A stretch of DNA of 64,000 bases from Paenibacillus caui (GTDB lineage Bacteria; Bacillota; Bacilli; Paenibacillales; Paenibacillaceae), in contig NZ_JAIOGQ010000008.1 in the NCBI RefSeq assembly GCF_019904135.1, positions 62,001 to 126,000 of the forward strand, read 5' to 3'. How positions within the stretch are numbered: position 1 is the stretch's first letter; every line of letters starts with the position of its first letter. Of this stretch, positions 45,249 through 52,627 are shown piece after piece. The notes below the pieces were generated by a model. That model did not search any database. It had not been told where the DNA came from and saw nothing but the letters and a program-made list of their open reading frames with translations. A program made the position numbers and the translations under genes.

Positions 45249-46130
45249 TTACTTGACAAACCCTTTGGACAGCCATCTTTCCAGCAGGACAACGCCCCAG
45301 TACATCAACATGGAAAGCAGCGAAAGCACTACAACCCCAACCCATACCAGATTGATATCCAGAATGGTGCCTGCATACATAATCATCCGTCCTACTCCTT
45401 GACTGGAAGCGATAAATTCGCCCACGATCGCTCCTGCCAAAGCCAAAGCGATATTGATTCTAAGGCTGCTGATCATCCAGGGCATGGACCAGGGAACAAC
45501 CACCTTGACGAACACCTGATGTCTTTTGGCGCCAAGGGAATACATCAGCTTTTCCATATCCGGATCTACACTTTTGACCCCGCTGTATGCGGAGAGCGCC
45601 GATACCACCACGGTCATGGAGAAGGCGAGTGCCACTTTGGAAAAAAAGCCGATGCCCAGCAAAATGACCAGCACAGGAGCAAGCGCCAGCTTGGGCAGTG
45701 CGTTGAGTATGATCAAATAAGGCTCGCTGATGCCGGCATACGATTTGGACCACCAGAAGGATAAACCCAACAGGGAACCGAACAGCGTCCCCGTTATAAA
45801 ACCGATGATTGTGGACCCTGAAGTATAGGCGATATCGCGAAGCAGCGTTCCCTGCGTCATTTGCGTCCAGGTTGTCCGCAGTATGGCGCTTGGACTGCTC
45901 CAGTAGTATTTGTCTAGCCAGCCATAACGGGTAAACAGTTCCCAGACTACGAAGATCATGACCGCCACAGCCAGGCGGCCAAGCGCAATGCGGCGGGACC
46001 GTCTCTTGGCTGCCGTCTCCTCATCCTGAATAAGCGGCGCAGCTTCAGGGCGCCTTGCAGGGCCGGCTGCAGGTTCAGCCGCTTTTACGGTGTGGACGAC
46101 AAAAGCATCGTGACGTGCGGTTTCCATCAT
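45249..46130 (-). CDS. ABC transporter permease (SsuC/TauC type)
   Basis: 293 residues. A polar N-terminal extension of about 50 residues, then six membrane helices of a BPD_transp_1 domain and the ATPase-coupling loop with G-x3-GEFIASSQGVGRMI. AAGGAGG precedes the ATG. Lies 18 bp after the ATPase gene and 42 bp before the binding-protein gene. Confidence 0.93.
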   Translation of the reverse strand: MMETARHDAFVVHTVKAAEPAAGPARRPEAAPLIQDEETAAKRRSRRIALGRLAVAVMIFVVWELFTRYGWLDKYYWSSPSAILRTTWTQMTQGTLLRDIAYTSGSTIIGFITGTLFGSLLGLSFWWSKSYAGISEPYLIILNALPKLALAPVLVILLGIGFFSKVALAFSMTVVVSALSAYSGVKSVDPDMEKLMYSLGAKRHQVFVKVVVPWSMPWMISSLRINIALALAGAIVGEFIASSQGVGRMIMYAGTILDINLVWVGVVVLSLLSMLMYWGVVLLERWLSKGFVK

Positions 46131-46148
46131 CTATTCCTCCTTTGCACC

Positions 46149-46931
46149 TTAAGAAATTTGCTCCCGATCATCATGACCAGCCGACAATAAATCCATCAAG
46201 TGATGCTTCAGCTCCATGAACGCGGGGGAAGTCATATCCTCGGTCTTTCTCGGGCGCGGCATCGTAACCGTAATCTTTGCTTTGATCCGGCCCGGCCTTG
46301 CCGAGAACACATAAATATCGTCGGACAAGTAAATAGCCTCATCAATGTCATGGGTTACAAACAAAACCGTTTTGCCGAAATCCTCCCAAATCTGCAGCAA
46401 CCAGTTCTGCATCGTAAGCCGGGTCTGTGCATCGAGAGCGCCGAAGGGCTCGTCCAGCAAAATAATATCCCGGTCATACAGCAGCGTTCTGAGCAGCGCA
46501 GCCCGCTGCCGCATGCCCCCTGACAGTTCCTTCGGGTAGTGCTTGTCAAAACCTTTTAAGCCGTATTTCTCCATCAAAGGGAGCGCCCTCTTCACGGCTT
46601 CCTTGTAAGGAACCCCTTTCACCTCCATGCCGAGGATGATATTGTCCAAAATCGTCCGCCAAGGAAGGAGCATGTCCTTCTGCAGCATGTAGCCCACATA
46701 TCCGGCCTTACCGACAATGTTCTCCCCGTCAGCCAGCACCTTGCCGGAAGAAGGCGGGATCAACCCGGCAATAATGTTAAACAGCGTGGATTTGCCGCAG
46801 CCGCTCGGACCGATAATGCTGACAAAGCGCCCTTCTTCAATCTGCAGATTGGTTTCCTGCATAGCCGGGATGTCTTCGCCGTTTCGCCGAAACCATTTGC
46901 TGACACCCGAAATCTCGATTTTGTGCGTCAA
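46149..46931 (-). CDS. ABC transporter ATP-binding protein (SsuB/TauB type)
   Basis: 260 residues from the TTG at 46931, chosen because AAGGAGGAG lies directly upstream; the open frame extends further but without a binding site. Walker A GPSGCGKST, Q-loop MLQKDMLLPWRT, signature LSGGMRQRAAL, Walker B ILLDEPFGALD, and H-loop VTHDIDEA. LPWRT is typical of nitrate/sulfonate/taurine transporters. First gene of the five-gene operon. Confidence 0.94.
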   Translation of the reverse strand: MTHKIEISGVSKWFRRNGEDIPAMQETNLQIEEGRFVSIIGPSGCGKSTLFNIIAGLIPPSSGKVLADGENIVGKAGYVGYMLQKDMLLPWRTILDNIILGMEVKGVPYKEAVKRALPLMEKYGLKGFDKHYPKELSGGMRQRAALLRTLLYDRDIILLDEPFGALDAQTRLTMQNWLLQIWEDFGKTVLFVTHDIDEAIYLSDDIYVFSARPGRIKAKITVTMPRPRKTEDMTSPAFMELKHHLMDLLSAGHDDREQIS

Positions 46932-47114
46932 CCCTTTCTCCTCCTTTAAATGATGAAATGGATTTTTCTCAAAAAAAGCCAAAAAATGGTACAAAAAAAT
47001 CGCCAGTCTAGTCCACTGTACGCGTATGCTCAAAGGCACCCTGCGTCAGGTCCAAACTGACGATCGATCGGCTCTCCAACAGAAGCCCGCTCAAACTGAA
47101 TTTGAACGTGCTCC

Positions 47115-47492
47115 TTAACGGAGTTCCGATAGTTCATTCAGATAACACTCCACGTCACGCTCCAGAAAAATGATCGTACCGGACAATTCGGTCTCCGTAT
47201 CATAATCTTTGAGTATAGTGACGATATTCAATTGAAACTGCTCTTCCAAAGCTTGCTTGATTTCTTGCTTGAATAACTGAAATAAAAGATGGTCCAGCTG
47301 TCGGGTGGAAAGAGGGTAGTTCGCATCCAACAGCTTCAAGACCGGTACTCTGCTGTTCTTGGAAATGATCACAATCTTATTGCCGACAAAATCAACTTTC
47401 TGCTGTTTTACACCTACGTTAAACAATTTCTGGTTTATCGTATTGTAAATCCTCAGAAGGTCCTGCTTGAATTCGCCTGCGGTTGTCATCAT
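47115..47492 (-). CDS. DUF2294/MpsC-like protein
   Basis: 125 residues from the ATG at 47492 (GAGGG 9 bases upstream). Soluble, with amphipathic segments and the family-like elements GEFKQDLLRIYNTINQKLF and GVKQQKVDFVGNKIVIISKN. DUF2294 proteins have been linked to the staphylococcal MpsC protein of a sodium-translocating system, but most Bacillales copies, like this one, have no mpsAB neighbours. It precedes the ABC-importer operon by about 180 bp, a stretch with no recognisable riboswitch; co-regulation is uncertain. Confidence 0.78.
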   Translation of the reverse strand: MMTTAGEFKQDLLRIYNTINQKLFNVGVKQQKVDFVGNKIVIISKNSRVPVLKLLDANYPLSTRQLDHLLFQLFKQEIKQALEEQFQLNIVTILKDYDTETELSGTIIFLERDVECYLNELSELR

Positions 47493-47689
47493 CCCCCACA
47501 TCCCTCATGTCAGGAAATCTCCCGCAATAACGGGTGTGTTCTAGCAAACTGCTTCGTATGTGTTTTATTATAGGCAAAACACATGTTAAGTCAATAGTTT
47601 TTTCATTAAAATCCAAGGGTAAAAATCATATTGTGTAAAGTAACATGACACTTGATGGTCCATATTTTAAAGGTTGTTTGGTCGTTTGG

Positions 47690-48331
47690 TCAATTTGAAA
47701 TAAACGGATATTTGCGAATGAACTGCGCATCTGAAATTTGCTTTAGAATAAATGCCGCAATGTCAGCGCTCCGCATCTTCATCCCTGGCATATCCGTCTC
47801 GTTCACTTTGATTTTCCCTGTGGCAGGTCCATCGGCTACGAACGGAAGTCTTACCAATGTCCAATCGGCATTGCAATTCCGAAGAATATCGAGCTCTTTG
47901 CGTTTGTCTTTCATCATCGCTGGATAGAGCAGGGGAAATATAGCTGCTCCGATCCGGTTTCCTATTGATTTGCGGTCTCCGGGCGCGTTCAAAGAACCGC
48001 CTGTAACCCCGATATACCGCTGAATTCCTGCCTCTTTCATCAACAATAAGATTTGCTGAGTAACCTGGCTGTAAATCGGAAACGGTTCTCGGTTAGGCTG
48101 ACCAAAAGAATTAATGACCGCTCCGCACCCCTCAAGTGCTGCGGAAACTGCCTTTGAATCCTTGGCATCTCCCTTCACAACCTCCAACCGATCATCTGAA
48201 ACAGTCACCTTCTCCGGATTCCGGACGAGCATGCGTACAGGGTACCCCTCCGCCAAAGCCTGCTTGACGATATAGCTTCCGACCTTGCCCGTCCCCCCGA
48301 TGATGGCAATTTTCATTTTTTCATGTTCCAT
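47690..48331 (-). CDS. NAD(P)-binding atypical SDR protein
   Basis: 213 residues. Rossmann motif IAIIGGTGKVGSYIVKQAL (residues about 8-26), VRNPEKV for NADP-type specificity, VVKGDAKD, and a later YIGVTGGSLN segment; related to YwnB/NmrA-like proteins. These are reductases or redox sensors. An AAGGAG site precedes the ATG. Monocistronic. Substrate unknown. Confidence 0.85.
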   Translation of the reverse strand: MEHEKMKIAIIGGTGKVGSYIVKQALAEGYPVRMLVRNPEKVTVSDDRLEVVKGDAKDSKAVSAALEGCGAVINSFGQPNREPFPIYSQVTQQILLLMKEAGIQRYIGVTGGSLNAPGDRKSIGNRIGAAIFPLLYPAMMKDKRKELDILRNCNADWTLVRLPFVADGPATGKIKVNETDMPGMKMRSADIAAFILKQISDAQFIRKYPFISN

Positions 48332-48555
48332 TCATATCGCTCCTTAACCGTATGTAGAAGAAATCTGGATCCTATTTCGATGCCCCGATCGGACATCCAT
48401 TTACAATACCATAAATCACAGCGCCGAGAACTTTTTATTTCAACCTATTCCCTATATTTCATGACCATAAAGTGAGGCCCGCCATGGTTGTCATTACCGT
48501 CCTGTTCCTGGCGAACTCGTTTTGCATGCCTTGATGTAGCGAATAGGCTTCCAAA
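48332..48555. other. Intergenic stretch without recognisable genes
   Basis: Upstream region of the NAD(P)-binding gene. I see no open frame with a ribosome binding site, no repeat and no RNA gene; the terminator of the neighbouring operon begins at its right edge. Confidence 0.5.
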
Positions 48556-48610
48556 GAAAAAATCGCCCTTTGGGATTGGCGAGAAACGGACCATCTCCAA
48601 AGGAGCGATT
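48556..48610 (-). terminator. Terminator of the glycosyl-transfer operon
   Basis: Arms AATCGCCCTTTGGG (48561-48574) and TCCAAAGGAGCGATT (48596-48610) with a bulge; read on the minus strand it ends in ATTTTTTCTTT. Confidence 0.78.
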
Positions 48611-48627
48611 GTTTGCTTCAAAACAAT

Positions 48628-50070
48628 TTAATAATAATATCTGTTTCTTCTGCGGAACACGCGCAAATTCACAATCTGGTAAACGAGCCAGACGACAGAC
48701 ACGGCCAGCATCATGTCAAAGCAGACATTGAACATAAACAGATGCTTGCCGATATCGGCCTGGCCATCGCCCAGAATCGGGATCAGGAAGCTGAACAAGC
48801 CGACTAGCCCGATCAGCATCAGCAGCTCGTTCCGGATCCGGCTCGGGGTGTCCCAATAACGGATGTATTCAATGATAGCTATCAAATAATAGACGACATA
48901 GAACAGAACGATGAACAGCAGCGATCCCGGCATATACTTGCTTTTAAACTGGCTCCAGGCGCTGTAGGTGTAGTTCAATGCGCCGGCTGGCTTATTTTCG
49001 CTCTTGGTATAAGAGCCCAGATAAGACGGACGAATGCTCATGCCGTTCTCCGCGGCATATTCCATTATGGAGATCAGCCTGGACGGATGCTTCAAGTAAA
49101 AGAACAACACGTCTTTGTGCGATACCCGGTCATAGAAATCCGCTTGCAGCGAAGGATCATCCTGCTTGATCGCCGTCCCCGGCTGAAAATAGTTGGTTCC
49201 TGCCAAAACCGACAGTCTCTCGGGCAGTCCCAGCTCCTTCAGGTCGCCGTTAACGTCGGGAGAACCGTTCAGAATTCCGTAAAAAACCGTTTGGTACAGA
49301 TTGATATGCTTGAGATCCTTAGGCGCCACTGCGTAGAGGATAACCGAGATCGCGCAGAGCGACACCGACAGCCACATCGTCAGCCTGCGCCATGAAAAAT
49401 CATCCCTCAGCTTCATGAATCTGAGCCCGATCAGGGCAAAAGCAATGCCGACCGGAGCGTTCTGAATCTTGGATGTCGTCAGAAAGAAAACCGCGATAAA
49501 GAACAGCCAAAGCACCTTTTTGGAGGGCCGTTCCTGATGGGCAAGCCATAGCCCGAAACCGATGGAAAGCAGCATGAACACAAGCGATACCGGCTCGCCG
49601 AATAGCGAATTGAAGTAAGCCAGATAGCCGATATCATAAAATACAAGCAGCAGGCAGAGGGCCAGCACGACGGCTGCCACTCTTGAACCGTATTTATTGG
49701 CCCGGATCAGCACCCAGGTGGCCGCAAGCAGCAGCAGGCCGTACAAGGCTCCAAGCATCCGGATATCAAAGGCCGCAGGATGGAACAGGCTGCCGATCAG
49801 CCGTGCGGCGGCTACAATTAAAAGCTGTGATGAAGGATAGAATCCTCTGAAGAAAGAATCATAGGCAAAATACTGGTGGGCAAAGCCGAAGAAACGGTCT
49901 TCGTAGCTTTCGGCCCCGTCATAATAATTCAGTCCGATCGAATTCATGATCCGCAAAAAGTCGCCGTTATCGGCCACCCCTACAAAAGGCTTGGCAAAAA
50001 GTATGTATACGATCATGCATAATCCCGCCAGGACGGCAAAAGTCTCGATATTCAGCCATTTTCTCATCAT
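48628..50070 (-). CDS. Multi-pass membrane glycosyltransferase-like protein (WsfD/YkoS type)
   Basis: 480 residues with about ten transmembrane helices. Near the N-terminus is VGVADNGDFLRIMNSIGL, with a DNGD acidic motif in the first extracytoplasmic loop, as in GT-C-type polyprenol-phosphate-sugar transferases. FNSLFGEPVSLVF and the long loop after about residue 250 fit the YkoS/WsfD group. It likely transfers a hexose from a lipid carrier made by the GT2 partner to an extracellular glycan or teichoic acid. Its ATG overlaps the gtrA stop. Confidence 0.78.
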   Translation of the reverse strand: MMRKWLNIETFAVLAGLCMIVYILFAKPFVGVADNGDFLRIMNSIGLNYYDGAESYEDRFFGFAHQYFAYDSFFRGFYPSSQLLIVAAARLIGSLFHPAAFDIRMLGALYGLLLLAATWVLIRANKYGSRVAAVVLALCLLLVFYDIGYLAYFNSLFGEPVSLVFMLLSIGFGLWLAHQERPSKKVLWLFFIAVFFLTTSKIQNAPVGIAFALIGLRFMKLRDDFSWRRLTMWLSVSLCAISVILYAVAPKDLKHINLYQTVFYGILNGSPDVNGDLKELGLPERLSVLAGTNYFQPGTAIKQDDPSLQADFYDRVSHKDVLFFYLKHPSRLISIMEYAAENGMSIRPSYLGSYTKSENKPAGALNYTYSAWSQFKSKYMPGSLLFIVLFYVVYYLIAIIEYIRYWDTPSRIRNELLMLIGLVGLFSFLIPILGDGQADIGKHLFMFNVCFDMMLAVSVVWLVYQIVNLRVFRRRNRYYY

Positions 50071-50555
50071 GTGCCGGATCCCTCTCTTTCAGACGGCTTC
50101 GGGACTTCCGGCGCTTTGGCCGGTCCTCCCTTCACCATAAAAGTAATCTTTTTCTGCCCGATATAATTGAGCACCGTGTACAGTCCGCTGCCGATTAATG
50201 CGGCCGCATTGTCCTTGAATCGCTCGCTCACACCAGGCATGACCAGAACGACGCCTTTGTCGGCTATAAGGGCTGCCAGCCAGTAGGCTGTAAAATAGCA
50301 AACCGCCGTTATGATCATAAACTTCCAAACTGTTTGTCCGATACTCGCGCTTGAACGGAAGGTAAAGCTTTTGTTCATAAAATAGCTGTTAACCGCTCCG
50401 ACCGCGTTTCCAATCAAGGTTGATGCCCAGTAGTTGAGCCCAATAGCATTTAGGCAGAGAAAAGTGACGGTCAAGCCGATAATGGTATTGATCACACCCA
50501 CTATAATAAAACGGATTAATCCGCTTTGAAACAAAAGCTTCAGTTTAGCGCTCAT
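50067..50555 (-). CDS. GtrA-family membrane protein
   Basis: 162 residues, four transmembrane helices. Starts with RFIIVGVINTIIGLTVTFLCL and contains NAVGAVNSYFMNKSFTF, the family hallmark. GtrA proteins are thought to flip undecaprenyl-phosphate-linked sugars. Overlaps genes on both sides (11 and 4 bp), indicating tight translational coupling. Confidence 0.92.
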   Translation of the reverse strand: MSAKLKLLFQSGLIRFIIVGVINTIIGLTVTFLCLNAIGLNYWASTLIGNAVGAVNSYFMNKSFTFRSSASIGQTVWKFMIITAVCYFTAYWLAALIADKGVVLVMPGVSERFKDNAAALIGSGLYTVLNYIGQKKITFMVKGGPAKAPEVPKPSEREGSGT

Positions 50556-51549
50556 AGGTTGTCACCTTTTCGGATTTCACGGCTGCCGCGCCTTTTGCCG
50601 GGAGATGCTGTTCAATGAGATACAGCGGTCTGCTCTTCACTTCTTTGTAAATCTTGCCGACGTATTCCCCGATCAGCCCCAAAGAGATCAGCACCATGCC
50701 GCCGATGAACCACACCGACAGCATCAGCGATGTCCAGCCGGTAACCGTATTGCCTGCCAGCTTGGAAATCAGGGCATAAATGCCGACAACCAAACTGATG
50801 CCGAAACACAAAAAACCGGACCCGGTGACGAACCGGATCGGCTCCACACTGAGCGACGTTATGCCTTCAAGCGCGAAGTTGATCATCTTCTTCAGCGGAT
50901 ATTTCGACTCACCCGCAAAACGCTCCAGCCGGTCGTAATAAACCTCCGTCGTCTTCAGGCCGATCAGCGGCACGAGGCCCCGAAGGAACAGATTGACCTC
51001 CCTGAATTTGGACAAATGCTCCAGCGCCGTACGGCTCATAAGCCGGTAATCCGCATGGTTGTATACCACCTTGAGTCCCATCTTCTTCATCAGCTTGTAA
51101 AAGCCGAGCGCCGAGTTCCGTTTGAACCACGTATCGGTATCGCGCTTTCTGCGCACCCCGTAAACGATCTCATACCCTTCCCTGTACTTCAGCACAAATT
51201 CACGAATAGCCCGTACATCGTCCTGCAGGTCGGCGTCGATGGAAATAACGCAGTCCGCACGGTCTTTCGCCTGCATCAGCCCGGCCAGCAGCGCATTCTG
51301 ATGCCCCACATTGGCCGCCAGCTTCAGGCCGGATACCCAGGGGGACCGGTCATGCTGCTCCTCAATCAGCTCCCAGGTACGGTCGGAGCTTCCGTCATTT
51401 ACAAACAGCAGAAAGCTGTCCTGAGAGATCAGCTCTTCCCTCATTAGTCCTGTCAGCACATCGCTGAGCTGCCGGACCGTCTCTTCGATGACAGGCTCCT
51501 CGTTATAGCAGGGAACGACGATTCCCAGCTTTGGTCTTTGCCGATTCAT
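50545..51549 (-). CDS. GT2 polyprenyl-phosphate hexosyltransferase (DPM1/YkoT type)
   Basis: 334 residues from the ATG at 51549 (GGTGG 7 bases upstream; GTG or ATG starts up to 24 bases further out remain possible). N-terminal GT-A domain: LGIVVPCYNEE, LFVNDGSSDRT and the metal motif ISIDADLQDD. Two C-terminal membrane helices follow (SGFLCFGISLVVGIYALISKL and SVWFIGGMVLISLGLIGEYVG). It loads a sugar from a nucleotide donor onto undecaprenyl phosphate. First gene of the three-gene operon. Confidence 0.92.
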   Translation of the reverse strand: MNRQRPKLGIVVPCYNEEPVIEETVRQLSDVLTGLMREELISQDSFLLFVNDGSSDRTWELIEEQHDRSPWVSGLKLAANVGHQNALLAGLMQAKDRADCVISIDADLQDDVRAIREFVLKYREGYEIVYGVRRKRDTDTWFKRNSALGFYKLMKKMGLKVVYNHADYRLMSRTALEHLSKFREVNLFLRGLVPLIGLKTTEVYYDRLERFAGESKYPLKKMINFALEGITSLSVEPIRFVTGSGFLCFGISLVVGIYALISKLAGNTVTGWTSLMLSVWFIGGMVLISLGLIGEYVGKIYKEVKSRPLYLIEQHLPAKGAAAVKSEKVTTYER

Positions 51550-51573
51550 AGTGTAACCACCCATTTTCCTCAC

Positions 51574-51836
51574 TTCCCGCTTGGTCGCATGTCGAAGCAG
51601 CCCCGGGCCTTTTGTGACAGTTCACCCGAGACTGACGAACGAAATTATATGTATTGTATCATTTTATGGGTGAGCGTTAAAGCATGGCCTTATTTGAACC
51701 TTGCTGAGCCTACGGAAAAAGAAAGCCGGAAATCCACATGCTCCCTGTATTCGCAGAAATAGCCCCATCCCGCCGGGGGACCATAGCGATGGCCGTCCCG
51801 GCAGAGCGGGGCTTATTGACTCGCTTCCTTCTACTG
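51574..51836 (-). terminator. Spacer containing the terminator of the DUF1963 gene
   Basis: AGCCCC (51761-51766) pairs with GGGGCT (51808-51813) around a GC-rich inner hairpin (CCGCCGGG / CCCGGCAG, and CCAT/ATGG). On the minus strand ATTT follows. The remaining part upstream of the GT2 gene shows no gene. Confidence 0.6.
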
Positions 51837-52535
51837 CTACACTTGCGTCAAAATATAAACAAGAGGCTCGGCGCCTGCCTTTGTGCCAAAGAAATACAGC
51901 CGGTTGCCGATGAAGAGCTCGTAATAACGGTGGGGCGAGGGCTCAGGCTTGCCGCGCAATCCTATCCGGATTTGCGGCGGCGCTTCATCTTCGAGGTCAA
52001 AGCGCGGCGGATCCGTCAGCTGCATCAAAAACTCCATCGGCACCGCCGAGGCGTAGGTTGCCGGCGCTTCGTCGTCGAGCAGCCAGTTCGGGCTGCCGCC
52101 GAGCTTGTTGCCGGGCGCATCCGGACTTGGCGCAGGCGAAACCAGAAGGCGCTCAAACCGGATTTTCGGTTTATATTCCCCGCGCAGCGTCCCGTCTTGG
52201 GTAGGAAAAGGCAAGATTCGAAAATTGCGCTGGTAAGCGGTCAGAAAGCCCTCCGGTATGTCAGCCCCGGCAAGTTCGCCCTCCAGCATCTCCGGTATAA
52301 GGTAGCGCTCGTCGGCGCAGCAGGTGCAGGCGAACAGCGCGATAGACCGGGACCCCCAGGCGTGGCCGTCCGGGAATGCGATCTGAAAAAAGAAAGTCAG
52401 TGGTTCGCCGCATAGCGCGCACGACGGCAGGGGGACATCTGCCGGAAGCCTCGGTATACCGCCGATAAACGATAAATCCTCCGGCACCTGATCTCCTCCG
52501 GACGGGTTCTTGTTCAACAACCAACTTGGATTCAT
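51837..52535 (-). CDS. DUF1963 (YwqG-like) protein, possible immunity partner
   Basis: 232 residues from the ATG at 52535 (AGGGAG upstream). Contains SFIGGIPRLPADVPLPSCALCGEPLTFFFQI, the DUF1963/YwqG pattern, with CALC and CTCC pairs that may bind zinc. It ends RLYFFGTKAGAEPLVYILTQ. B. subtilis ywqG lies in the cluster of the YwqJ toxin, and such proteins have been proposed as immunity-type factors. Here it lies 92 bp downstream of a gene with a C-terminal nuclease domain, on the same strand. The immunity role is an inference. Confidence 0.75.
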   Translation of the reverse strand: MNPSWLLNKNPSGGDQVPEDLSFIGGIPRLPADVPLPSCALCGEPLTFFFQIAFPDGHAWGSRSIALFACTCCADERYLIPEMLEGELAGADIPEGFLTAYQRNFRILPFPTQDGTLRGEYKPKIRFERLLVSPAPSPDAPGNKLGGSPNWLLDDEAPATYASAVPMEFLMQLTDPPRFDLEDEAPPQIRIGLRGKPEPSPHRYYELFIGNRLYFFGTKAGAEPLVYILTQV

Positions 52536-52627
52536 TGCATTCGCTCCCTGCAGCAAAATTTCATCTATAATTCCAGTTTATCACACCAATCATTAGATTC
52601 CGCTAAAAATTGGCTTATCCTGTACGC

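Noticed and set aside
46932-47114. Possible riboswitch before the ABC-importer operon
   Set aside because: No TPP, purine, guanidine or other conserved core could be recognised in the leader; only low-complexity T-rich sequence and short hairpins.
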